Positions 30,677 through 40,017 of a stretch of DNA of 64,000 nucleotides are shown here, piece by piece. Location of the stretch: assembly GCA_963773335.1 (NCBI GenBank), contig CAVZAT010000004.1, positions 310,001 through 374,000 on the forward strand, written 5' to 3'. The first letter of the stretch is position 1. The number at the start of each line of letters is the position of its first letter. Source of the stretch: UBA4742 sp963773335 (GTDB lineage: Bacteria > Actinomycetota > Acidimicrobiia > Acidimicrobiales > Acidimicrobilacustridaceae). Position numbers and translations under genes: made by a program. The notes beneath the pieces were generated by a model. That model was given only the letters and a program-made list of their open reading frames with translations. It did no database searches and was not told the DNA's origin.

Positions 30677-31611
30677 TCAGGAGAAGGCGTGGCGGATGTT
30701 GATGATGGCCGGGCCGATGACCACCACGAACAGCGAGGGGAAGACGCAGAACACCATCGGGATCAGCATCTTCACCGGTGCCTTCTGGGCCCGCTCCTGG
30801 GCCAGCTGGCGGCGCTTGATGCGCATCTCCTCGGCTTGGGCCCGCAGGACCCGCCCGATGGACACACCGAAGGTGTCGGCCTGCAGCACCGCCAGCACGA
30901 AGGACCGAACCTCCGGGACGTTGGTCCGTTGGTCCAGCGCCGCGCATGGCGTCGGCTCGGGTCGCACCGGCTCTGACCTCGCCCAGCATCCGGGCGAACT
31001 CATCCGACAGTGCCCCGGGAACGGCGGCGACCGTGCGGTCCAGCGCCTGCTCGAACCCGAGACCGGCCTCGACGCTGATGGTGAGCAGGTCGAGGATGTC
31101 GGGCAGCTTGAGGCGCAGGTCCTGCTGACGCTCGTCCACCCGCCGCGACAGCAGCACGTAGGGGGCGAAGATCAACACCGCGCAGAGGATCGCGGTGCAG
31201 GCCAGCTGGGTGATCCCCGTCATCCCGATCGGGTTCCAGAAGTAGAAGAACCAGATCACCGGGATGCACAGGGCGGCCATCAGGACCTGGATGGCCATGA
31301 ACCGGTCGACCGCGTCGGCGGATCCGTTCCCGGCCTCGATGAACTTGGTGCGGACGGCGTCGGCGTAGCCCACCGGCGTCAGCCGCCGGCCCACATTGGT
31401 CAGACCACCCATGACCGGCGCGCACGGCGCGCTGGGTGATCGGGGCCAGAAGCTCCTGGTCCCGAACGTTCTCGACCTCGTAGCCGTCGAGTTGGCGCAG
31501 CGAGTTGCGCACGACCGACTTCTCGTTGATCTGGGAGAGGACGGCGTAGAGGACCAAGGCGATGGCCCCGCCGACGAGCAGCAGTCCGATGAGCAGTTCG
31601 ATGTTGTCCAT
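30677..31611 (-). CDS. tadC: TadC, Tad pilus inner-membrane platform protein (frameshifts near 31425 and 30945)
   Basis: Type II secretion F-domain protein of about 311 residues. N-terminal helix IGLLLVGGAIALVLYAVL, then a second helix pair and the T2SF domain with KLPDILDLLTISVEAGLGFE and VLAVLQADTFGVSIGRVLR, followed by KMLIPMVFCVFPSLFVVVIG. It sits in the membrane with TadB as the platform for the TadA ATPase. Three frames must be joined; the pieces abut with no loss. The ATG at 31611 follows the tadB stop by 2 bp. Confidence 0.85.
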
Positions 31612-31613
31612 GA

Positions 31614-33591
31614 TCAGATCTCGATGTTGATGATGCTGCGCATCCAGAGGAACCCGACGGCCATACCGACGATGGCAGCACCCAACATGATGTTGCCAAG
31701 CGTGTCGTCGAACAGCTTGCTCATGTAGTCCGGGTTGATAACGTACATGAGGATGCCCAGGCCGAACGGCAGGAACGCCAGCACCATGGCGCTGATCCGG
31801 CCCTCCGCGGTGAGTGCGGCCACGTCACGGCGCAATCGTTCCCGCTGGGTCATGGTGTCGGCCACCGTCATCAGCAACTCGGACAGGTTGCCGCCGACCT
31901 CCCGCTGGATGCGAATGGCCATGACCGTCCAGGCGAAGTCCGGGCTGTCCATGCGCTCGGCGACGCCCTCGAGCGCCTCCTCGAGCGGCCGGCCCAGACG
32001 GGCCTCGGTGACCACCCGGCGCAGCTCCAGGCCCATCGGCTCGTCGACCTCCTGGGAGATGGCCTCGACGCCCTGCATGAGCGAATAGCCGGCGCGCAGG
32101 GTGCCCGAGAGCAGCTGGAGGGTGTCGGGCAGCAGGCGTCAGGAAGTTCTTCCGGCGTCGGCCGGCGATGAAGCTCACCACCGCCGGCGGGAACAGGGCC
32201 GCGACCATGCCGAAGATGAGCCCGGTGAACAGACCGCCCAGCACGAAGCCCAGGATGGTGGCGATGGCCACCAAGGCGGCGTAGAAGAACAGGGCTTCAC
32301 CGGCTCGCAGCGGGAGGTTGGCCCGTTCCAGCGCGTTCTCCGCCCGGGACAGGTAACCCTGGCTCTCGGCGAACTGCTCGGTGACCTCGACCGCGCGCTG
32401 GATGAGGGCGGTCTTGGCGTAGGAGGCGTCACCTTCCTCCAGCTCCTCCTGGGGGCCATAGCCCCTCGGAGTAGGGCTGCAAGACGGTGTTGAGGCTGTT
32501 GTCGCGGGTGACGAGCAGGATGATGACGTAGGCGCCCATGGCCACCGCCACCAGGACCGCCAGCACGGCCAGCAGCAGTCCCAGCGAACCCTGCAGCAAC
32601 GACACCCCGCCCTTGTTGGCGCCGTTGGCGGTCTGGGACAGGTTGTAGAAGCCGTCGGTGGATGTGCCCGCGGTGAAGTACACGCTCGATGTCTGGCCGT
32701 TGGTGCTGAGCGACAGGTTCACGACCTGGTTGGCCTTGGCGGTCGACGCGTAGGTGATCGTGTACTGGCTGCTGTCGATCGTGGTCTTGGTCTGGGACAC
32801 CAGGTCGCCGATGGACGGACCCTGATCGGTGGTCAGGACCTGGCCGCCGTAGGAGGCGCTCAGGGATCGCAACGCCGACGGGTTGTAGCCGCCCCCGGTG
32901 TAGGCCCAGCTGAACACCGGGGTGTTCGCGCTGGCCACCTCGCCGACGGCCGCCTTCTGCTGGTTGCCGCTGGCGTTGTCGGCCTGGGCGCTCATGATGA
33001 GCAGCTCGGGCTGGAGCCTGCTGTTTGTCGCCCAGGGCGGCGCCCGCCTGGCGCACGGCCGACCACAGCGCGGTCTTGGTACGGGCCGCTTCGGCGCTGG
33101 GCGGGCGCCACCTGCTTGATGGCCGCCACCAGCTTGGCCGTGTCGTTGGTGAAGTCCTGCACCAGCACGCCGGTGTCGTTGGCCGCCCAGATGGCGAACT
33201 CCTCGTCGATGGCAGCGCGTCACCGGTGCGGCTCTGGATCCAGGAGATCAGCGCCGCTTTGGCGGCCACCAGCGCCCCGGACGTCTCGGCCGCAGTCGAC
33301 GTGTCGAGGACCACGGCGATGCCTCGGGGGGTGCTCGGCGGCTGAAGCGTCGGCGTGCCGGCCTTGACCTCGGTGCCGTTGGCCACGAGCTTGGGCGGCG
33401 TGCCCTGCCCGGTCCCGTGATCGAAGTACAAGATGTTGGGAGCGGCCGCGTTGAGCGACGTCGATGGCTCTGATCTGCACGAAGCTGCTGGGGTTGGACG
33501 AGGCGGCCAGCGCCGCGGGGGCCAGGGCCAGCGCCGAGCGCGGCCGAGCAGGACCGCTCCCACACCCAGGCGCACGATGGGACCGCTTCAC
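31614..33591 (-). CDS. tadB: TadB with N-terminal VWA-like domain (about seven frameshifts)
   Basis: About 658 residues, roughly twice a plain TadB. Order: signal peptide (ALALAPAALAASSNPSS), a VWA-like domain (VKAGTPTLQPPSTPRGIAVV then LDTSTAAETSGALVAAK and LLIMSAQADNASGNQ), a beta-rich linker, a helix VAVAMGAYVIILLVTRD, then the T2SF platform domain (ESQGYLSRAENALERANLPL; LQGVEAISQEVDEPMGLELR-like region; EVGGNLSELLMTVADTM). The GTG at 33591 overlaps the tadA stop (GTGA). Breaks occur near 33540, 33465, 33218, 33110, 33015, 32460 and 32140. The VWA domain would face outside, while the platform meets TadA. Confidence 0.78.
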
Positions 33592-34949
33592 TGTCCGCCC
33601 ACCGCCTTCCGGCTGAAGCCTTCGGGCTGGAACACCTCTTGGCCCAGGCGGATGCCCAGGTCAGCCAGCTTCTCGGCGAACTTGGGGCGGACACCGGTGG
33701 CCTTGAGGTGGCCCTTGAATCGGCCGTGCTCGTCGACGCCCATCCCGAAGTCGAACAGGAAGATGTCCTGGAGGGTGATGACGTCGCCCTCCATGCCCTG
33801 GACCTCGGTGATGTGGGTGATGCGGCGGGTGCCGTCACGCAGGCGGGAGAGGTGCACGATGCAGTCGAGCGCCGAGGCCATCTGCTCGCGGATGGCCCGG
33901 ATGGGCAGGTCGAAGCCGGCCATCAGCACCAGGGTCTCCAGGCGGGCCAGGGTGTCGCGGGGGCTGTTGGAGTGGACGGTGGTCAGCGAGCCGTCGTGGC
34001 CGGTGTTCATGGCCTGGAGCATGTCCAGCGCCTCCCCCGAGCGGCACTCCCCCACCACGATGCGGTCGGGGCGCATGCGCAGGCAGTTCTTGACCAGGTC
34101 GCGGATGGTGATCTCGCCGCGACCCTCGATGTTGGGCGGCCGGGCCTCGAGGGCCAGCACGTGGTCCTGGTGGAGCTGGAGCTCCTTGGCGTCCTCCACG
34201 GTCACGATGCGCTCGTCGGAAGGGATGAACGACGAGAGCACGTTGAGGGTGGTGGTCTTGCCGGTGCCGGTGCCGCCGGACACGATGATGTTGAGGCGCC
34301 CGACCACGCAGGCCTGCAGGAAGCGGGCGGCGTGGGCGTTGAGGGTGCCGAACCGGATCAGGTCGTCGACCTGCAGGCGCTCGGTGGAGAACTTCCGGAT
34401 GGTGAGGAACGGGCCGCCGATGGCCAGGGGGTGGATGACGGCGTTGACCCGGGAGCCATCCGGCAGCCGGGCGTCGCACAGGGGGTTGGCTTCGTCGATG
34501 CGGCGACCGATCTCGCTCACGATCTTGTCGATGATGCGACGCAGGTGGGTCTCGTCCACGAAGGTGGCCGTCGACTTCTCGAGCCGACCGGCTCGCTCCA
34601 CGTAGACCGAGTCGGGCCCGTTGCACATCACCTCGGTCACCTCCTCCTCGTGCAGGAGGCGATCGATGGGCCCGTAGCCCAGGATGTCGTCGGACACGTC
34701 CTGGATGAGCTGGGCCTTGTCGGCCGCCGACAGCGGCGCCCGCTCCTGGGCCAGGGCGGCGTGCAGCTGGTCGTTGACCCGGCGACGCAGGTCGTCCTCG
34801 GACAGCCGCTTGTCATAGAGGATCGGTCCCAGCTCGTCGATGAGGTGGTGGTGGATCTTCTGGCGGAGCTCGTCGAGAACGGGATCGCGTCGTTTGCTCC
34901 CGGTAGCGGGCGCCGCTTGCACATCATGAAGGCGCTTGTAGAGCGACAC
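33588..34949 (-). CDS. tadA: TadA/CpaF, Tad pilus assembly ATPase
   Basis: 453 residues, intact. Secretion ATPase with ILGYGPIDRLLHEEEVTEVM, the Walker A VSGGTGTGKTTTLNVLSSF, the Asp box VTVEDAKELQLHQDHVL, and Walker B and His motifs VGECRSGEALDMLQAMNTGH with DGSLTTVHSN. It powers Flp pilus extrusion from the cytoplasmic face. The GTG at 34949 has GAGGAG 5 nt upstream. Its stop overlaps the tadB start, so the two are coupled. It follows cpaE by 44 bp, with a possible internal promoter between. Confidence 0.95.
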   Translation of the reverse strand: MSLYKRLHDVQAAPATGSKRRDPVLDELRQKIHHHLIDELGPILYDKRLSEDDLRRRVNDQLHAALAQERAPLSAADKAQLIQDVSDDILGYGPIDRLLHEEEVTEVMCNGPDSVYVERAGRLEKSTATFVDETHLRRIIDKIVSEIGRRIDEANPLCDARLPDGSRVNAVIHPLAIGGPFLTIRKFSTERLQVDDLIRFGTLNAHAARFLQACVVGRLNIIVSGGTGTGKTTTLNVLSSFIPSDERIVTVEDAKELQLHQDHVLALEARPPNIEGRGEITIRDLVKNCLRMRPDRIVVGECRSGEALDMLQAMNTGHDGSLTTVHSNSPRDTLARLETLVLMAGFDLPIRAIREQMASALDCIVHLSRLRDGTRRITHITEVQGMEGDVITLQDIFLFDFGMGVDEHGRFKGHLKATGVRPKFAEKLADLGIRLGQEVFQPEGFSRKAVGGQ

Positions 34950-34984
34950 TGCGTCTCCTCACTCGTGGGCCCGATTGGGCGGAA

Positions 34985-34990
34985 AGGCTA
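34985..34990 (-). promoter_or_regulatory. Possible internal -10 box TAGCCT before tadA
   Basis: TAGCCT on the minus strand directly after the cpaE stop would give a tadA leader of about 28 nt that includes GAGGAG (34955-34960). It could raise tadA-tadB-tadC expression above cpaB-cpaE. Confidence 0.3.
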
Positions 34991-34993
34991 GTC

Positions 34994-36230
34994 CTAGCGA
35001 CGTTTCTTCTTGTCGGCCGCGACCGGCAGGAAGATGTCGGCCAGCTGGTTGATCGACTGCGTGACGCCCGACCGGGGTGCGCTGAGCACCACGGGCTCGC
35101 CTTTGTTGACTGCCTGGGGCACCACGACGTCGCTCGGGATCAGCGATTGGGCCTGGATGCCGAGGGTGCGTTCGACCTCACCCACGTCGAGCTTGACCTT
35201 GGAGTTGGCCCGGTTGAGCACCAGCCGCAGCTTCTCCATCGGCGTGTTCAGCAGCCGCAGGGTCTGCAAGCCGATCTTCACGTTCTTGATGTTCGGGATG
35301 TCCATCCCGGCCACGAGCAACACGTCGTCGCTCACCTCGATGAGGCCGAGCACCACGTCGTTGAAGTAGGCGGGGGTGTCGATGATCACGAACTCGCAGA
35401 AGCTGCGCAGCATCTCGACGATGCGCACCATCTCCGGCGCCCCGATCTGGTCGGCGAAGGCCGGCTCGAGCGGGGCGGGCAGCACCAGCAGACCAGAGGC
35501 GTGTGTGCTCGATGAGCAGGCTCTGCAGCAGCGGCAGGTCGAGCCGATCCAACGAGCTCACTGCGTCGACCACCGTGTGCTGGGGCGACAGCTTGAGCAT
35601 GACGGCGATGTCACCGAACTGCAGATCGGCGTCGACCAACACGACCGGTCGCGTGCTCCGCCGAGCCAGGGTGACCGCCAGGTTGGTGGCCACCACCGAC
35701 TTGCCGGCGCCGCCCTTGGTGGAGAACACGGTGATGACCCGGCCAAGCTCGCCGGTGGCGTCGATCACGTTGCTCACGGTGGGCACCGGCGCCGCCATCA
35801 CCAGGCCCGAGGCCACCCGGGCCACGGCCTCGGCCAGCTGCGCCGGCTCGATCGGGGCCTGGAGCACGTCCTTGACACCCGAGCGCAGCGCTCGCTGGAG
35901 CATCTCGGTCGACAGCTCGTTGGTCACCATGATGGCGCCCACGTCTCGCCGCGCGGCCAACAACTGCTCGACGGCGGCCAGCTCGGGGCTGCCGGCGAAC
36001 GACGGACCCAGGACGATCACGACGGGGATCGATCCCAGACGGGAGGCCAGGTCGTTGATGGAGGCGAACGGTGTGGCCCCCTGCCCCAGCTGCATGGCCA
36101 GGCGGCTACGGGCCGCCTGGTCGGCATCGACCACGGCGACCGCCACCTGACCGCCGCCGCCCCCCGAGGGGGCCCCGGCGCCCGGATGTGGCATGTACTC
36201 GCCGGGCTGGCCGGCGAATGGGCTGGTCAC
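34994..36230 (-). CDS. cpaE: CpaE/TadZ-like pilus-localisation ATPase (frameshift near 35490)
   Basis: About 412 residues. An atypical receiver-like domain (VAVAVVDADQAARSRL, then DVLQAPIEPAQLAEAV) and a ParA/MinD-type ATPase domain with the deviant Walker A FSTKGGAGKSVVATNL, LVDADLQFGDIAVML and, after the break, EFVIIDTPAYFNDVVL and LVLNRANSKVKLDVGEVE. CpaE/TadZ proteins position the Tad machine at the pole. The halves are in different frames, joined near 35490. The GTG at 36230 overlaps the cpaB stop (GTGA). Confidence 0.88.
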
Positions 36231-37057
36231 GACTTGGGACCGGCCGTGCCGCTGGGTCCGTACGGGGTCAGCTGGTTGCCATCCTCGCCGGGCAGCGTCG
36301 GGATGTCGAAGGGCACCGCCGGGACGACCCGAGGTGCGTAGTCGGCGGTCACCAGGGAGAGATAGATCGTTCCGGTCTCCTGGGCGGCCTCGATGTAGGG
36401 CACGGCGTCGGGGGGAACCTCGACGGTGAGCACGCCGCTGCCAGCACCCGCCGCGGCGGTCGTGGCCGTCTCGCCGGGCTGGAGCGCCGGTTGGTTCCCC
36501 ACCGCCAGGATGAACACCTTCTGGTACAGGTAGTGGGGCACCGACTTGAAGTGGACGCCTGGGCTGTTGGCTGCGGGGTCGTTGCCCAGCGGCGTCTCGT
36601 CGACGGTCATGTTGACCTCGTCACCGGCCACCAGGAAGCCGGCCACGCCGTGGATCTGGTCGACCGAGATGCTGACCGCCACCCAGTTGGCGTTGGTCAG
36701 GCGGTCACGGAAGCTGATCTGGGCGGTCGCCGGGTCGACGAACATGTCGCTCACGATCACGGCGTTCTTGGGGATGTTGAACAGCGCCACCTTCTTGGAG
36801 ATCTGGTCGGTGGTGGTGATGGCGGTGCTGGGCCGGAACTGCGCGGGGATCGATGCCGTGTCGATCTGCTTGCTCGACGCGGCCGTGTCACCGCTGGTGC
36901 CCTTGGGGATGTCTGCCTTGGCCACGAACACCGAAACCAACTTGGCGTTGTTGTTGGCCCGGTTGTTGATGCCCTGCACGTAGTTGTAGATGAGCAGCGC
37001 GGCAACGACGCCGATCAGGATCGCACCCACCAGGATCAACGTTCTCCGAGAACTCAC
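36227..37057 (-). CDS. cpaB: CpaB/RcpC-like Flp pilus assembly protein
   Basis: 276 residues, intact. One N-terminal helix (TLILVGAILIGVVAALLIY), then an SAF-like domain (VFVAKADIPKGTSGD; NAVIVSDMFVDPATAQ) and ANWVAVSISVDQIHGVAGFL with GDEVNMTVDETP, as in CpaB/RcpC. It acts outside the membrane; its exact job in bacteria without an outer membrane is unclear. First gene of the pilus operon. The GTG at 37057 follows GAGGTCGGGGA. Upstream lie an inverted repeat and an AT-rich patch that may hold the operon promoter. Confidence 0.88.
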   Translation of the reverse strand: MSSRRTLILVGAILIGVVAALLIYNYVQGINNRANNNAKLVSVFVAKADIPKGTSGDTAASSKQIDTASIPAQFRPSTAITTTDQISKKVALFNIPKNAVIVSDMFVDPATAQISFRDRLTNANWVAVSISVDQIHGVAGFLVAGDEVNMTVDETPLGNDPAANSPGVHFKSVPHYLYQKVFILAVGNQPALQPGETATTAAAGAGSGVLTVEVPPDAVPYIEAAQETGTIYLSLVTADYAPRVVPAVPFDIPTLPGEDGNQLTPYGPSGTAGPKS

Positions 37058-37157
37058 TCCCCGACCTCATTCCTCGCTGTTGGGCCCGACCCGCTGTGGG
37101 TGGGGCGGCACCATCTTGGCAAAGCTGACCACCGCAACGGCGGTATACCCCTGGGCA

Positions 37158-37226
37158 CCGGAGACGACCGGTGTCCTACTCCTTCGGTCCCAACGCCGTA
37201 CGGATTAACGAAAAACAGCAAATTAG
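37158..37226 (-). promoter_or_regulatory. Candidate regulatory region of the cpaB-tadC operon
   Basis: CACCGG-N6-CCGGTG at 37158-37175 is a perfect inverted repeat. About 25 bp further upstream of the operon (37198-37226) is an AT-rich island, reading TTTGCTGTTTTTCGTTAATC on the minus strand and unlike the surrounding sequence. They lie in the 282-bp gap between rpsA and cpaB, which has no gene. A promoter in the island with the repeat as a downstream operator is inference. Confidence 0.35.
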
Positions 37227-37339
37227 GCCCAGGCGCGGGTGCCGGAAAAGGGGCCGAACGGCCTATGCGCCCTCTGCCGACCCCCAGACCGGCCTCTTGC
37301 GTCCACGAAACCGAGCAGCGATCAGTTCGCGGTCCTCGA

Positions 37340-38827
37340 CTACTCGGCGGCCTCGTCGGTCCCTGGCCGCGGCGCCTCTTCCTCGGCGACGGCAACGTCA
37401 GCTTCGACCGCGCCCGGCTCGGACTCGTCCACCTCGGCTCCCGCCGGGGCGGTAACCCCGGGCTCGCCTTCCCCCTCGGCGAAGTACTCGGCCCACGCCT
37501 CCTGGGCCTCGCTGTCGGTGCCGCCGATGTAGTTGCCCTCGTCGTCGTAGGCGTGCTCACCGAAGTGCTCCTGGTACTCGGCGGCCACCACGCCGCCCTC
37601 GGCCGCCTGCTTGATCGACAGGCTGATGCGGCGGCGCTGCAGATCGAGATCGATGATCTTGACCCACAGCTCCTCGCCGGGGGTCACCACCTGTTCCGGC
37701 AGATCGACGTGGTGGGCCGACATCTCCGAGATGTGCACCAGACCCTCGATGCCGTCTCCGACCTGCACGAACGCGCCGAAGGGCACGAGCTTGGTGACCC
37801 GGCCATACACCAGCTCCCCCACCCGGTGGTTGGTGGCGAACTCTTGCCAGGGATCCTGCTGGGTGGCCTTGAGCGAGAGGCTGATGCGCTCCCGGTCGAG
37901 GTCGACCTCGAGCACCTGGACCTGGATCTTGTCGCCCACCTGGACGACGGACCCGGGGTGGTCCACGTGCTTCCAGGACAGCTCCGACACGTGCACCAGA
38001 CCGTCCATACCGCCCAGATCCACGAACGCGCCGAAGTTGACCACCGACGACACGGTGCCTTCGCGGACCTCGCCCGGCTTGAGGTTGGCCAGGAAGTCCT
38101 CGCGCTGCTCCTTCTGGGTCTCCTCCAACCAGGCCCGACGCGACAGGACGACGTTGTTGCGGTTCTTGTCGAGCTCGATGATCTTGGCCTCGAGCGTGGT
38201 GCCCACGTAGGGCTGCAGGTCACGCACCCGACGCAACTCGACCAAGGAGGCGGGCAGGAAGCCCCGCAGGCCGATGTCGAGGATCAGGCCGCCCTTGACC
38301 ACCTCGATGACCGGACCGGTGACCACACCATCGGATTCCTTGATCTGCTCGATCGTGCCCCAGGCCCGCTCGTACTGGGCCCGCTTCTTGGACAGGACCA
38401 GCCGACCCTCCTTGTCCTCCTTCTGCAGGACCAGGGCCTCGACCTGTTCACCCAGCGACACGATCTCGCTGGGATCGACGTCGTTGCGGATCGACAGCTC
38501 TCGGGCCGGGATGACGCCTTCGGACTTGTAGCCGATGTCGAGCAGGACCTCGTCGCGGTCGACCTTGACCACGGTGCCCTCGACGATCTGACCGTCCTCG
38601 ACCTCGACCATGGTGGCGCTGTAGGCGTCGTCGATCGAGGTGCCACCCAGATCGTCCTCGGTGACCTGGCGGGGGATGTAGCTCCCGTCGTCCGCAAACG
38701 TGCCCATGCCGGCGGGAGGCGGCGCGGTCGGCGCGCTGGTCAGCGGATCAGCGACCAGGGTCGCCGTCGAGTTGGATTCGGAGGTCGCAGCGGCAGGTTC
38801 CGCTTGGGTTGGTGCCTGATCGGACAA
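37340..38827 (-). CDS. rpsA: 30S ribosomal protein S1
   Basis: 495 residues with four S1 (OB-fold) repeats: IVEGTVVKVDRDEVLLDIG, VVTGPVIEVVKGGLILDIG, VREGTVSSVVNFGAFVDLGG and LVYGRVTKLVPFGAFVQVGD, each followed by its HISEMS or HVSELS-type segment, and an acidic C-terminal tail. It binds mRNA on the 30S subunit. The TTG at 38827 is chosen since AGAGAAGG lies about 8 nt upstream and the residues before it do not look like S1. A TACCAT box about 87 bp upstream gives this gene a real 5-prime leader, in contrast to its leaderless neighbours. Confidence 0.95.
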   Translation of the reverse strand: MSDQAPTQAEPAAATSESNSTATLVADPLTSAPTAPPPAGMGTFADDGSYIPRQVTEDDLGGTSIDDAYSATMVEVEDGQIVEGTVVKVDRDEVLLDIGYKSEGVIPARELSIRNDVDPSEIVSLGEQVEALVLQKEDKEGRLVLSKKRAQYERAWGTIEQIKESDGVVTGPVIEVVKGGLILDIGLRGFLPASLVELRRVRDLQPYVGTTLEAKIIELDKNRNNVVLSRRAWLEETQKEQREDFLANLKPGEVREGTVSSVVNFGAFVDLGGMDGLVHVSELSWKHVDHPGSVVQVGDKIQVQVLEVDLDRERISLSLKATQQDPWQEFATNHRVGELVYGRVTKLVPFGAFVQVGDGIEGLVHISEMSAHHVDLPEQVVTPGEELWVKIIDLDLQRRRISLSIKQAAEGGVVAAEYQEHFGEHAYDDEGNYIGGTDSEAQEAWAEYFAEGEGEPGVTAPAGAEVDESEPGAVEADVAVAEEEAPRPGTDEAAE

Positions 38828-38913
38828 CGTGATCGCCTTCTCTGGGTTTTCCGGACGGCCGCCGCGGCGGCATCGAGGGCGCGCGTGGACGGTCCTCGCA
38901 CGCCAGACCGGGA

Positions 38914-38919
38914 ATGGTA
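38914..38919 (-). promoter_or_regulatory. -10 box TACCAT upstream of rpsA
   Basis: TACCAT on the minus strand would give a leader of roughly 80 nt containing the AGAGAAGG ribosome-binding site. Autoregulation of S1 in such a leader is possible, but no structure was identified. Confidence 0.35.
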
Positions 38920-38941
38920 CCACCGACGCCGAAACGGCGGC

Positions 38942-39721
38942 TCAGGCGCCCGGAGCCGGTTCCCGGCGCGCCACCAGCAGGTACTCGGGATGGTCCAGGT
39001 CGGGCGGGTTGGCGGCGTAGCCCCCCGGCGTCACCGACCACAGCGCTTCGGGTACCAGCCCGGCCTGGCGGGCCAGCAGTCGCAGCTCCCGGGGCGTGAA
39101 GCAGGAGGTCCACAGGTCGTGGGTGGCATCCCGGCCGGCTTCATCCTTGATGGCGGTCCGCTCGTGGTTCACGCCCCGGGACGCGTCGAAGGTGTCGGTC
39201 GATTCGAGGTAGCGCACCTGGAAGTAGGCGGAGAAGGCGGAGACGGCCAGTCGGGCCCCGGGGCGCAGGGCCTGCGCCATGCGGGCCAGGATGATGCCAT
39301 CGGGATCCAACGCCGGACCGGCCGACGAGTGGGCCAGGTCGGGTTCGTGGCCGGCCAGGCCGAACGCGCCCTGGCACAGGGAGATGACGGCGTCGAACTC
39401 GGCGACGAACGGCAGGTGGCGGGCGTCCATCCGCTCGAAGCTCGCCCCGGGCGGGGCGTCGGCACGGGCCAGGTCGACGAACCGCTGGGAGATGTCCACA
39501 CCGACCACGTCCAGACCCCGTTGCGCCAACGCCTTGGCGTGACGGCCCGGACCGCAACCCACGTCGAGGACGCGCTGACCCTGGGCCAGACCGAGCGCCT
39601 CGATCAGGAAGGCCACCTCGTTGGCCGTGCCCCGGGTGAACGAGTAGCGGAGATAGGCGCCCCCCAGATGGTCGGCGAGATCCTCGAACCAGTGGTCAGG
39701 GCCCGAACCGGAACGGCTCAT
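38942..39721 (-). CDS. Class I SAM-dependent methyltransferase
   Basis: 259 residues. QRVLDVGCGPGRHAKALAQ is motif I, LDVVGVDISQRFVDLAR motif II and EFDAVISLCQGAFGL the substrate-side motif. The C-terminal FTPRELRLLARQAGLVPE with WSVTPGGYAANPPDLDHPE fits small-molecule methyltransferases of the methyltransf_25 group. Substrate unknown; there is no pathway partner beside it. The ATG at 39721 is the only sensible start. Confidence 0.75.
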   Translation of the reverse strand: MSRSGSGPDHWFEDLADHLGGAYLRYSFTRGTANEVAFLIEALGLAQGQRVLDVGCGPGRHAKALAQRGLDVVGVDISQRFVDLARADAPPGASFERMDARHLPFVAEFDAVISLCQGAFGLAGHEPDLAHSSAGPALDPDGIILARMAQALRPGARLAVSAFSAYFQVRYLESTDTFDASRGVNHERTAIKDEAGRDATHDLWTSCFTPRELRLLARQAGLVPEALWSVTPGGYAANPPDLDHPEYLLVARREPAPGA

Positions 39722-39743
39722 GCCCGACACCGTGCCTCGGCCG

Positions 39744-39917
39744 CTACTGGCCATAGGCGTTGGCGCAACGCCAGTGCGGAGGGGGCGTCCACACCCAGAT
39801 CTGAGAGCCCGAGCAGTTGGCCTCGGTGCCGACGAAGACACCGCCGTACCAGAGCGAGATCGCCACGATGACCACCAAGATCACGAACATCTGGTTGTTG
39901 CGCCTGGTCCGGGACAC
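39744..39917 (-). CDS. 57-residue single-helix membrane or secreted protein, unknown
   Basis: Starts SRTRRNNQMFVILVVIVAIS, a basic segment followed by one helix, then a short extracytoplasmic tail with two Cys (TEANCSGSQIWVW and HWRCANAYGQ). A consensus AGGAGG (39925-39930) lies exactly 7 nt before the GTG at 39917, better than for most genes here, and so the short form is preferred over the open frame to 39965. I recognise no family. The two Cys could form a disulfide. Confidence 0.6.
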   Translation of the reverse strand: MSRTRRNNQMFVILVVIVAISLWYGGVFVGTEANCSGSQIWVWTPPPHWRCANAYGQ

Positions 39918-40017
39918 GAGGATGCCTCCTGCTCGAGGGCCGACGCCGACCCGCGGGATTCCCAACGCGATGGTAGAGCCCGCCCGATCCCGCGACGAGC
40001 ATGGAGCCGGGGCGCGC

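Noticed and set aside
31614..33591. Programmed frameshifting in tadB and the GT-C genes
   Set aside because: The breaks are many, of both directions, with no shared slippery sequence or downstream structure, and they also affect ordinary metabolic genes.
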